A stretch of 64,000 bases of DNA from Caprella mutica (Eukaryota > Arthropoda > Malacostraca > Amphipoda > Caprellidae). A program made the translations under genes and the position numbers. A model generated the notes under the pieces. That model saw nothing but the letters and a program-made list of their open reading frames with translations. It made no database searches and was not told the origin of the DNA. Location of the stretch: NCBI GenBank assembly GCA_947561585.1, contig CANNZV010000943.1, forward strand, positions 124,001 through 188,000, read 5' to 3'. Positions 54,865-64,000 of this stretch are shown in pieces (position 1 is the stretch's first letter; each line of letters opens with the position of its first letter).

Positions 54865-55097
54865 CAGTAGAGCTCCTCTATAGTGAAGTCCTCTATAGTG
54901 AATGTAGTGTCTTTAGTAAGGAAGTAGCCCCTATAGAGAAGAAATTTTCTTCAGTTTGTCATGAATGGTCATCAGTTTTCTAAAACTGATGACTATTTTA
55001 TGGCATACCAAAGAAAATTTGTTCAACATAAGTGCTACTTCCTTACTCAGGACTCTACATTCACTATAGAGGACTTCACTATAGAGGGGCTCTACAG
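54865..55097. mobile_element. family B pogo/Tigger-like MITE, copy 2
   Basis: Starts CAGTAGAGCTCCTCTATAGT; the reverse complement of the right end is CTGTAGAGCCCCTCTATAGT. It is flanked by TA on both sides (54863-54864 and 55098-55099). The inner TAGTAAGGAAGTAGCC faces GCTACTTCCTTACTCAGG, and the very centre is a hairpin, GTCATCAGTTTTCTAAAACT then GATGAC. CAGT termini and TA duplication fit the pogo/Tigger branch of Tc1/mariner. Confidence 0.88.
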
Positions 55098-55129
55098 TAT
55101 TAATTTTATTATTATTTTAGCTATGTGAA

Positions 55130-55508
55130 AGAGTTACTGCTTCATGACAATTTCACAGATCACAGATTTCAAATTTCCTACTTTTTTAAATCTTACAAAT
55201 TGGTTGCCAAGTACCAATAGCAATTTTTAAATACTATTAGTAAAGTTTCTTTTTTGTGAGTGTGGGGTATGTAAACTGTGGCTAAATAATTACAGGTACA
55301 CTTTTCTCCAACTGTACATGTGAGAAAAATAAAATGTATCCGGTATGAATATTTGACAGTTTATTAATTTCACTTAGAAAATAATCTTTACTAATTGTAA
55401 TGTTTGTAGATATTCTAAAATTGGTCTGAGTACACGATGACAAATTTGTAAGATTTGAAAATGATAGAAAATTAAAAAACTGTGATTTGTGAAATTATCA
55501 TAATGCGG
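55130..55508. mobile_element. family C fold-back element, copy 2
   Basis: Left arm TTTCACAGATCACAGATTTC, TTTTTTAAATCTTACAAATT, AGTAAAGTTTC. Right arm ATCTTTACTAATTGTAATG, GGTCTGAGTACACGATGAC, AAATTTGTAAGATTTGAAAA, ACTGTGATTTGTGAAATTAT. Inner spacer about 130 bp. It sits right next to a family B MITE, as copy 1 contains one. Confidence 0.8.
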
Positions 55509-56002
55509 AGACTTTTTTATCTATACTGTGCATGAGATAAGAATGAAGAAGGTCACAGACCTGTAATAATTCAGACTAGAAATGCGTTCTTTCCGAAATA
55601 TCACTTCAGGGACTTTTAATTCGCACATTGGGAATAGGAAATCTTTGTTATTTTCTGACGTATTTGAACTCTCGCACTGATGTCTCTCATCCCTCCGAAT
55701 GAAGTCCTTTTGTCTCTTTTGCTGAGAGTACAAATAAACTTTTAAATCATAAAGAAGATAATTAAAGAAATTTAATTAAATCTAGGATGTAGAAAAAGGA
55801 GAAAAAAACTTTAAAAGACAAAAATCAATATGAATAAATGATTAGTTTGTTTCTACGGTTTCCAAAGCAATTAGGTACAGGTAAAGTGATTAGCTGTTAA
55901 TTAATCCATTGCTTTTTTTCCACAGGTATGATGGCCTGGGAGACTTTTACTTCTAACAGTGAGTTTTTTTTGTTAGGAAGAGGGGGAACATGTCACCGTG
56001 AA
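55509..56002. other. unique spacer
   Basis: Nothing recognised. Confidence 0.5.
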
Positions 56003-56205
56003 GGGTAAGTTACGAATTATTGGTCTGTTTCACATCTACGGTCATATATAAGAGAAAACTACATAATAGTGATTACTTATTTTAATTGGTATCCATGATA
56101 CCTTCAGGTATCATGGATACCAATTAAAATTTATGTTTTTCTATTGTATAGTTTTTTCTTATATGACCGAAGATGTGGAACTGACTGATAGTTCGTAAAT
56201 TACCC
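56003..56205. mobile_element. family A MITE, complete
   Basis: GGGTAAGTTACGAATTATTG, GTCTGTTTCACATCTACGG and TCATATATAAGAGAAAA on the left match the right end in reverse (TTCTTATATGACCGAAGATG, TGGAACTGACTGATAGTTCG, TAAATTACCC). The core is the perfect double palindrome: TTGGTATCCATGATACC, then TTCAGGTATCATGGATACCA. Flanks are AA on both sides. Confidence 0.92.
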
Positions 56206-56773
56206 AACAAGGACACTCACCGTTCTCGGAAACTGTGTGTTGACATGGCTAATGAAAAAATCTGAACTTTTAAAATTAGTCTAATAATGATTATAATCGT
56301 CTAATAGTCATATTTGTTAATTATATGAAAATAAAAGCGAATTCGAGGGCATTTCGTAGGCTTATACCGTAAGCCTGCGAATCTGCAGCTTCTGTTTATG
56401 TGTTTGTTTGACCATTTCGAGGAGATTTCGGTATTTGAAATATGAAATTCATTTATTTATTCTAATTTGTGATAAGATGAATCTATGATTCAATATATGC
56501 CCAACAGGTACTGAAATATTGGTCAATCTATGCAAAATAAATTAATTCCCTAAAAAATAAAAACCTTACCAACCGATAAAAGAATCATTCATTTCAATAT
56601 ATGTTCTAAACATTTTACATGTTATTTTATCAATGTTTGCCAGGCAATTTACGAGTTATATGAACTTGGAAGTGAATAACATTGAAAATCTCTTCACAAA
56701 ACTGCCCCAATTTATTCATTTTATCTTAATTCAATCTGTTTAATCACCAAGGACGTTTGTTACTGAGGGTCGT
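56206..56773. other. unique spacer
   Basis: Nothing recognised. Confidence 0.5.
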
Positions 56774-57097
56774 TCGGACAAAGAGTCCTACACAACGGAC
56801 AAAGAGTCCTACACAACGGACAAAGAGTCCTACACAACGGACAAAGAGTCCTACACAACGGACAAAGAGTCCTACACAAGGGACAAAGAGTCCTACACAA
56901 CGGACAAAAAGTCCTACACAACGGACAAAGAGTCCTACACAACGGACAAAGAGTCCTACACAACGGACAAAGAGTCCTACACAACGGACAAAGAGTCCTA
57001 CACATCGGACAAAGAGTCCTACACAACGGACAAAGAGTCCTACACATCGGACAAAGAGTCCTACACATCGGACAAAGAGTCCTACACAACGGACAGT
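56774..57097. repeat. 21-bp minisatellite, 15 copies
   Basis: Unit GGACAAAGAGTCCTACACAA plus C. AAGAGT at 56781 and 57075 are 294 bp apart, 14 x 21. GGACAAAGAGTCC contains an inverted GGAC..GTCC pair in each unit. Frames on both strands stay open for the full length (RTKSPTQ and CRTLCPL heptads); no start context, splice site or codon bias supports a protein. Confidence 0.97.
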
Positions 57098-57118
57098 TAG
57101 AATAGCGTGCTAGCCTTT

Positions 57119-57416
57119 AGGTTAACTTAACCATTAACAGACGGCTCCACATCATCGGTCATGTAACAAAAAAAGTGCATTATTTTTATTATCTTTCAGT
57201 ATTATTTGGTACACATGATACCTACACGTATCATGGATACCAATGAAATTCAAGTTTAGCTGTTATAATTAATTTTTTATTTTTATTGGTATCCATGATA
57301 CCTACACTCCTACAGGTATCATGGGTACCAATTAAAATATAATTTTAATATCAATTCTGATATATTTTTCTTATTAGACCGAAGATGGGGCACCGTACGA
57401 TAAATTATAACGTATC
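57119..57416. mobile_element. family A MITE with two cores
   Basis: Left ACGGCTCCACATCATCGGTC and ATGTAACAAAAAAAG; right TTCTTATTAGACCGAAGATG with GGGCACCGTACGATAAATTA. Two cores: GGTACACATGATACC with TACACGTATCATGGATACC (about 57208-57242) and GGTATCCATGATACC with TACAGGTATCATGGGTACC (about 57285-57331). Confidence 0.8.
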
Positions 57417-57596
57417 CTTATTTGGAAAATAAGACAGTGGTCCTGAGACACATTAAAATCTCCATTATTTTAAACAAGATACTATATAACATAAATCTTC
57501 TTAATGCGATCGAGAAGCCGGAAATAGATTAAAAAATTAAGTTCGCTTCGGTGTTATTTTTTCCATTTAGTGCAAGAAATTTTGAACTTCCTCGAG
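57417..57596. other. unique spacer
   Basis: Nothing recognised. Confidence 0.5.
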
Positions 57597-57747
57597 TTTT
57601 TTTTACTGCCTTTACGATCATGCGAGAGGAAAGTATTCACAAATATTATTTTAATTTTAAAGGAATTAAAATAAAAGTTTTAATAATATTTTTATTTTCT
57701 TATATGATCGAAAAATGTGTAACTGGTCCGCTAGCTCTGAACTTAGG
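57597..57747. mobile_element. possible family A relic
   Basis: The right side is recognisable (TTCTTATATGATCGAAAAAT, GTGTAACTGGTCCG, TGAACTTAGG). The left side is only hinted at by TTTACGATCATGCGAGAGG. Confidence 0.45.
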
Positions 57748-57897
57748 CTTGTTTCAAACGGGGCATTTTTTCTACAAATGCCCCAATCTAGGCGGACAGT
57801 TAAAACAATTACGTTGATTCAGTCGTAGCGTTTTTTTGTGCACTCTTTTATTTGCTATGGCATGAGAAAAAACGCTCGTGTTAAATGAGCCTAATAG

Positions 57898-58098
57898 TCA
57901 CAATTCACACTAGCGTTTTTTTAACAGAGCGGAAAAAGCTCTTCTTCAAATGTGTTCATACTTGCGTTTTTTTTAACGCTGAAAGAAAAATCACAATAAA
58001 TTTTTCCTCCAGCGTTAAAAAAAATGCAAGGTTTAATACATTTTATGAAGAGCTTTTTCTATCGCCGCGATGTTAGAAAACGCAAGTGTGAAGCAGAC
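57898..58098. mobile_element. family E fold-back MITE
   Basis: Left TTCACACTAGCGTTTTTTTA with GCGGAAAAAGCTCTTCTTCA and TACTTGCGTTTTTTTTAACG. Right side in reverse: CTTCACACTTGCGTTTTCTA, GCGATAGAAAAAGCTCTTCA, TTGCATTTTTTTTAACGC. The right end reads ...CACAAGTGTGAAGCAGACC-like outward. A related TTGTTTCAAACGGGGCATTT block precedes it near 57750. Only one full copy is seen. Confidence 0.8.
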
Positions 58099-58737
58099 CC
58101 TAGCATCTGTTTCGCCATCCCTAATGCTCACATCATTCTAGGCCTCAGTTTATCCAGGAGATCGCTCTCTGGCTTTGGCCCCTCGCCATTTTTTCACTGA
58201 AAATAATGACGGTGGAAAAAAGAAGTGAAGGATGATCCTTGAAGATGTTATTAAATTTGAAGTTGTCTCTTGAACCGAGCGAGACATTTCTCTGATAAAA
58301 TCCCCAAGGGTTTTCCTACCCAACACTTTTTATATCGAAAAGACTTTTCCAAAGAGAATTTTAAACCGTGCGATTGATTTCATTCGGACCGATTCTTGCG
58401 CAAAACATTGGGCCGAGATGGAGAAAAATTTCGTCGCGTATTTCGAAGAGGATTCGGATGATGTATATCAAACAATTTGTCACTTTATGATTGAAAACCT
58501 TAACAAAGTACTCTCTTTCCTCTTCATATAAATGAACTGTATTTGATTAATTGTTTTACAATGATGAATATTGAAATGATTCTTATGAAATGTCTTATAC
58601 CAGTAAATTTTATACCAAAAATTTTACGAAATAAAAATCAATAAATTGCTTGAAAAGATTGAATATTTTCAAATATTTACAATAACATTTTGACAAATTG
58701 TACGACAACGTTTACTATTATAATAAATACGATATAG
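58099..58737. other. unique stretch of higher GC
   Basis: 58110-58470 is less AT-rich than its neighbours and free of repeats (for example GCGATTGATTTCATTCGG, TGCGCAAAACATTGGGCCG). No open frame of note. It could be a conserved non-coding or regulatory segment; the sequence alone cannot show this. Confidence 0.4.
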
Positions 58738-58902
58738 TTCACTATATCGTAGTGAACTACATATATCGTAGTGAACTATATCGTAGTGAACTATATCGTA
58801 GTGAACTATATCGTAGTGAACTATATCGTAGTGAACTATATCGTAGTGAACTATATCGTAGTGAATTATATCGTAGTGAACTATATCGTAGTGAACTATA
58901 TT
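58728..58902. repeat. 15-bp minisatellite starting at a fold-back
   Basis: About ten units of TATATCGTAGTGAAC. The first unit is preceded by an inverted one, giving TACGATATAG-TTCA-CTATATCGTA at 58728-58751. Translation gives a YRSEL pentamer repeat, taken as accidental. Confidence 0.93.
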
Positions 58903-60198
58903 TTATTTATAAGTGTATTTCGAGGAAACTGAATCTATAATACCTCGCATGAATTTAGCAAAATTATATTCTTGATAAGTGATTAAATGAAATGGTAAGA
59001 ATAATCTATATCTAGATATTGGATAATAATTTATGTACTAATTTCTGAATTATGTTTATATTTATTTCTTATTGTTACAATGTATGTATACAAAGTACAA
59101 GTCATTCATATACTTGATGTAATTTCAATGCCGTTACTATCAGTTAATCTCCGGCACTAATTGAAACATATCTCCGACATTACCTGCCTCCAAATCTATC
59201 GATCCCAATAAGAATGCTCCCTCCGCTGCTGCCTCAATAGATGGAAAACTTTTCCTCCCAAAGTTCCTGGCTTTCGTTCATTCAGTCCTGGAGTTTCATT
59301 AATGAGAGTGACCTAGCCAAGCAGCTTCCAAACTTTGGCTTCACAATATTGGGTCGCCAGCATGGAAACCCCCAACCCACCGATCCATCCCACCGAACCA
59401 CCCGTCGAATCCTCACCCCGCCCGCCCGTCCATATCGCTAATGATGGCCAAAAATCAGACCATATTTTCCTGACTCGCCAATAATTTTCGGCAATATTGC
59501 TCTCTGATGATAATATTTCCGTTTGTATTTTTTGGTTTGGCGGATGTTTAGTTTTTCTGTTTTTGTATGAAGGGTCGAATGGCGGGTGGAATTATCTGCT
59601 GATTATTTTGGAAATAGGAATTCGTATTTAAGCATTCATAATTTATGTGAAGTTTGTGTATGTATCACCAGCCACATTTCAAATTTGGGTACAGACGACG
59701 AAATAAATTGATTTGAATCTTCCTAAAATGAACTTTATGATAGTGTCATATGATATGAAATGATGACCCTACTTAATCTTCTATGGCCCCCCTATAACTT
59801 CATTCCCAGATTTATGGAAGAATTCTTTTGATTCTAGTTATTTATTCCTAATTAGTAAGATTGAAACTTTTGTTTATTAACAAATTTGATTTTTTTTTCT
59901 TGCATTCAAAACCTTCCATGGATTCGTGATTACGAATTTCGTATAAGATTCTCTTTTGTCCTTTTTTTGGCTGACGGTGACGTAGTTCCAGGGTTCGAAT
60001 CTCGATTTATGAATACAGTTCTTTATCTGAATTTACTGAAAGATTATTAGGTTCAAAGTAGAATTACCATATTTGTATGCAAGGATCAGCTAATAAATGC
60101 ATGCATATTCATTTATTCATGCAGGAATATTCAAATAGGAACTATTAGTTTTATAGGTGGGTCATGCATAACCACTCAATACTAAATGTAGTTACGAA
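58903..60198. other. 1.3-kb unique stretch with one Y-motif
   Basis: 59150-59450 is GC-richer than surroundings; a 66-codon frame there ends PSHRTTRRILTPPARPYR and has no recognisable domain. A Y-motif variant (CTTCTATGGCCCCCCTATAA) lies near 59780. AGGGTTCGAATCTCG near 59991 resembles a tRNA B box, but no A box or acceptor-stem pairing is seen around it. Confidence 0.45.
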
Positions 60199-60357
60199 TA
60201 GGGTTGTGACAATATGCTTTTAAAATCATAGATCCTGAGAATATTATAGATGGAGTGAATTAAAGAGTATTGATTAGTTCTACACCAGCGGTATATAGTA
60301 TTCGATACCATTTCATTTCGTCTGTGACATTCTTAAGATCTATGATTTAAAAACTAC
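60199..60357. mobile_element. family F MITE, copy 3
   Basis: TAGGGTTGTGACAATATGCT, AAATCATAGATCC, ATTAAAGAGTATTGATTAGT, TCTACACCAGCGGTATATAG, TTCGATACCATTTCATTTCG and AAGATCTATGATTTAAAA follow the same order as in copy 1. The right terminus is cut short: AGCATATTGTCACAACCC is missing. Confidence 0.85.
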
Positions 60358-60653
60358 CTAATTACGAGTAGCTTAATTTTATACATTTGCGCTTACAAAT
60401 TGTGTTAATGCGCACAATTTCTTGCTAATTACTTACATAATCCTATTACTTACATAATCTTATTACTTACATAATCACAAGAAACACTTGTGTTTCATAT
60501 CATATAATTTTGTACATAATTAACATTAAAAGTTAGTACATTACCAATATTCCTATTGTTCGTGTTTATTTATTATCTTCCATCTAATCCAAACATGTTA
60601 TCTTTTTGGCAACACTGATTGAGCAATAAAGTGCTATCCTAATTAGCTCAGTT
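60358..60653. other. spacer with a short tandem
   Basis: ATTACTTACATAATC repeats about three times at 60427-60480. Otherwise AT-rich and unique. Confidence 0.6.
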
Positions 60654-60737
60654 GACCCCCCCCCCCAAGAACATCCATTGGAAGGGGGGGGGAGGTATTG
60701 CACAAGGTGGGTCGGGGGCATTTTGTAGGGGAAGGTG
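60654..60737. other. opposed poly-C and poly-G tracts, G-quadruplex potential
   Basis: A run of about 13 Cs is followed 18 bp later by a run of about 9 Gs, so the two can pair as a hairpin. GGTGGGTCGGGGGC, then GGGGAAGGTGGGGG follow, giving at least four G-runs on the + strand. Confidence 0.75.
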
Positions 60738-62038
60738 GGGGACCATTTTTACGAGCAAGTCTCCTTAATGTGATTTTCTTGCGTCGATAATTGCATTAAA
60801 TCGCTACGGAAAAATGAGCAGATTACTCTTTCCTGCTTCGCTCCACTAAAATAATTCCACAATGTTGTTGTTGTTGTTTTATCGCCAGTCAAGATAATTA
60901 GAATTGAAGTACACTAATTGGACTCTAATTTCGGATTCAGTTCCAATTGTTAGAAGCAAAATATACTTCTTCCCATGGATATTTTATTGTCAATAATTAA
61001 ATTAATGTCCGAATATTGAAATACTGAATTATTCCAACATTTATCTGACTTTTTAGCGAGGTAATTTATACTTTAATGTAGTTATATTCCATACTAACTG
61101 AATTAATTGACGGTAGTGTGAGTGTAATATACTGCACGTGACTTTAATCAACTTAGTATCTAGTTAGTTGAATATGCTTTGATTTTCACTATAGCTCTTC
61201 AATTCACAATCTGATCTTTTTTAGGATCTTCTATAGCTATTCATTTAGTTGTACTTTGAATTCATAATAGGTAAAATTCCATCAATTTGCTAACATATAC
61301 GTGAATAAGATTAACAGTTAATAAGTATATACATAGCTTTCATTCCCGCCACTTAATAAACATAAAATGCATATCTCTAAAGTAGGTCATAGTTCCTCAA
61401 CAAAGATCTATATGATCAAATCACCTGGTGTGCAATCATATCACCTGTCTCTGGAATTAGTCCCTGTATTTCTTTTCGTCAGTCATGCCACTAACAGATC
61501 AATCAGTTCCTCAGTCAGGGCCTCAAACGATCTCCATTATACATCAAACAGAGCCCTATAAACTTTGCATCAAATTGTCATGACGCATAATAGTACAACT
61601 CAATTTGGAGCCCTTTGTCGGAATTTCAGCGAGAATTAGTCGATGGTAGTGTGAAGTTGGACCCTTATTCTTTTGTGATTGGTGCTGGTTACAACGCTTT
61701 TCAGTTCACTCTATGATTGAGGGTTGCTTTAACTTTTCACTGTGTAACTTATATGCTATGAATGGTGTTTGTTTTAGTCCATATAATCGTATGTATGCGA
61801 TCCCATTTTTGAACTTGTATGTATGCTCTTAACTCTCATTTTAACGAATTAATATCTGTTAAATCAGTAAGAAATCTGAATCAAAACTTCCCCCTTCACA
61901 CTAAAATCGAATCATAGAAACTGCATGAACAATTGGCATATAATTACCAAACCAGATGTAAATGGAAATTCCGAAAATGGTCCTCTATTTCGCATGTGTA
62001 CCGTCCACTCCATGAATATTCATGCGTTCATTGTCTTC
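60738..62038. other. 1.3-kb unique stretch
   Basis: AT-rich and unique. 61370-61640 has mixed composition and several TF-like strings (ATCACCTGTC, AGATCAATCAG, TTGTCATGACGC). No exon recognised. Confidence 0.45.
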
Positions 62039-62600
62039 TCGTGAAACGGACACTGCTATCTCTCCTGGATATTGTAATTGTATGAAACGGACACTGCTAT
62101 CTCTCCTGGATATTGTAATTGTATGAAACGGACACTGCTATCTCTCCTGGTTATTGTAATTGTATGAAACGGACACTGCTATCTCTCCTGGATATTGTAA
62201 TTGTATGAAACGGACACTGCTATCTCTCCTGGATATTATAATTGTATGAAACGGACACTGCTATCTCTCCTGGATATTGTAATTGTATGAAACGGACACT
62301 GCTATCTCTCCTGGTTATTGTAATTGTATGAAACGGACACTGCTATCTCTCCTGGATATTGTAATTGTATGAAACGGACACTGCTATCTCTCCTGGATAT
62401 TGTGATTGTGTGAAACGGACACTTCTATCTCTCCTGGATATTGTGATTGTGTGAAACAGACACTGCTATCTCTCCTGAATATTGTAATTGTATGAAACGG
62501 ACACTGCTATCTCTCCTGGATATTGTGATTGTGTGAAACGGACACTGCTATCTCTCCTGGATATTGTAATTGTATGAAACGGACACTGCCATATCTCCTG
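62039..62600. repeat. 41-bp minisatellite, 14 copies
   Basis: Unit GAAACGGACACTGCTATCTC plus TCCTGGATATTGTAATTGTAT. GAAACGG at 62043 and 62576 are 533 bp apart, exactly 13 x 41. Variants GGTTATTG and GTGATTGTGTG are shared by non-adjacent units. Confidence 0.97.
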
Positions 62601-63751
62601 AACCTGGATATTATTTTTTTGTAGATCATATTTTCTGTAACCATTTTGTATTGTTCTTCCGTCAAATGGAAAGTATTATAACTCTCATTGTTTCAATGTG
62701 GAAGATACGTTGTTAAAACTGCTAGTGTGTTAGTGTGAAACAGAAAATACAATGTTTGCTGAATCTTCTGTTTTGTGCAAAGCATACCCGTATTTGTTAT
62801 TTTTTATGGAACAAGACAGTTGCTCAAAATTATAGTAATGTAAATCTCACAGCAAATCATATGTTGAAGTCATAAATCCAACCTTGAAAAAAAATCTTAA
62901 TTTCCGATATTAATCGTCGAGATATCTCGTAAAATATATCCTGTGAAATATCTATTCTAGGCATTTTTATTTGACGTTCTATTTGACATTCTAATGCCGT
63001 GATGAATTACGTTCGAATATTCGCGTTAGAATTATGGTAATTGATTGATGGTATTTTGATATCGATTTTATAGTTGGCGAAATTCGAAATCCCTAAAATT
63101 CCGATTAGATATTTTGAGATATTTCATGGTACATGGCTAGTAAAACCAAATTTATTTCGATGTCATATGACCATTAAATAATCTGTAATAAAATTCTATT
63201 TTCTTGAATTTCTAGGTTAATCTTGATTTAATTTCAACCTAAATTCTCATATTTATATACAATTTCTCTTGCACTAGACCAATATAATTGAATCTACTCC
63301 CTATTGCTATAATATTAATCACAACAATAGTGATAATCTTCCACCTCAATGCATATCACACATTCAGTTTAGTTATTTGTGTTCCGTACCTCAGGGCAAT
63401 GATAGGTAGAACCATTGCATTCTTTTCACACTCTTATTGCAAGCCATCTTCACTGAAACGACTGCCATCACTCTACGATATCTGGCCTTAATTATTCCAT
63501 ATATCGTTGCCTGGCTCTCTTGCTTGCACTCTTTGGTTTGTTCGGCAACTCGATAACGATCGGCAATGCGTTTGACAGATATGAAGTATGGTGCCGATTA
63601 GTAATGGTGTTACATGAATAACCAAAAGCTGTTGTGTATTCATGAGTACTGAGACCAAAATATGAATATTTGTTCCATTTATTCTGTGGTCGTGCATGGT
63701 CGTCCAATGAAATATTTGTGATGGAAAAACTGGAAAGGTTATAATTTCACA
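62601..63751. other. 1.1-kb unique AT-rich stretch
   Basis: Nothing recognised apart from short palindromic strings such as GAGATATCTC. Frames are below 75 codons and without features. Confidence 0.55.
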
Positions 63752-63865
63752 TTTCCAGAAATAAACTTTATTAATCTTAATGCTTGTATTATTCTGAATA
63801 AAAATTAATAGGAAATAAGAAAATTGTGATTTGAGAAATTAACATCATGCGGAAACTATTTTCTT
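63752..63865 (-). mobile_element. family C arm fragment
   Basis: AAATAAACTTTATTAATC, then AAATTAATAGGAAATAAG and AAAATTGTGATTTGAGAAAT, ending ATCATGCGGAAACT. This matches the right arm of copy 2 (ACTGTGATTTGTGAAATTAT, ATAATGCGGAGACT). No opposite arm is seen within the window. Confidence 0.6.
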
Positions 63866-64000
63866 TTATAGTATCTGCTGATTAAATTTCTTATATTGAG
63901 ATTAACGTTAATTCAATTGATTATATCTCATCATCTTAAATGTTCGTCTGTGAGAAAACTGATTTTCGGCTTATGGTAACCATGATGGTAAAAAGCTATT
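63866..64000. other. unique window end
   Basis: Nothing recognised. Confidence 0.5.

Noticed and set aside
56757..57113. KSP-type heptad repeat protein (RTKSPTQ)
   Set aside because: The 21-bp array keeps frames open on both strands (the other gives CRTLCPL). No splice signals, no non-repeat domain, and the repeat is uniform at DNA level at all codon positions.
59241..59441. 66-codon frame in GC-richer island as an exon
   Set aside because: No homology recognised, low-complexity basic/proline tail and no clear splice acceptor/donor frame. Kept only as a possible non-coding island.
59985..60005. tRNA gene or SINE at AGGGTTCGAATCTCG
   Set aside because: B-box-like only; no matching A box or stem pairing in the 80 bp upstream.

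Overview
The window looks like animal (metazoan) nuclear DNA, most likely from a marine invertebrate. It is AT-rich, has no operon-like gene packing, and is full of minisatellites, short palindromic DNA transposons (MITE-like) and a dispersed element built around AGGTCA-type repeats. The phylum cannot be fixed from the sequence alone. I recognise no protein-coding exon, rRNA, tRNA or CRISPR array. Every long open frame I checked lies in a tandem array whose period is a multiple of three, or inside a transposon terminus, so no CDS is called.

The window holds about 40 separate tandem arrays with monomers of 12 to 71 bp. The largest are 71 bp at 1.0-3.5 kb and the same monomer in reverse orientation at 45.2-46.6 kb; 43/35 bp at 5.5-7.3 kb; 40 bp at 17.4-18.1 kb; 20 bp at 22.7-24.5 kb; 22 bp at 41.3-42.95 kb; 32 bp at 43.15-43.96 kb; 39 bp at 47.4-48.0 kb; 21 bp at 48.4-48.7 kb and 56.8-57.1 kb; and 41 bp at 62.0-62.6 kb. 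Several show higher-order structure. Three monomers recur away from their own array (71 bp, 22 bp and the Y-motif), and the 71-bp one also survives as a near-single-copy relic at 17.2 kb.

Between the arrays are non-coding mobile elements. Family labels are mine. A: palindromic MITE with GGGTAAGTT...CTTACCC ends and an inner double palindrome around GGTATCCATGATACC, about 14 copies or fragments. B: pogo/Tigger-like MITE with TA target duplication, at 13.3 and 54.9 kb. C: fold-back element at 12.95-14.48, 55.13-55.51 and 63.75 kb. D: palindromic MITE at 15.3 kb and a fragment at 14.5 kb. E: fold-back MITE at 57.9 kb. F: about 160-bp MITE at 29.2, 32.6 and 60.2 kb. G: 433-bp long-TIR element inserted inside a tandem array at 27.7 kb. 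H: Helitron-like element rich in AGGTCA motifs at 11.7, 37.3 and 38.9 kb. I: 'CCTGGGATAT' repeat at 11.6, 18.2 and 54.2 kb. Y-motif: TCTATGGCCCCACCATAAC, dispersed at about a dozen places and tandem at 27.5, 28.2 and 51.6 kb.

The rest is AT-rich unique sequence, probably intergenic or a large intron. A promoter-like cluster near 32.1 kb and a homeodomain-site-rich stretch near 35.3 kb are the best hints of gene regulation. No genes were found that could work together; the story of the window is repeat birth, from small palindromic transposons and short duplications to amplified, homogenised arrays.
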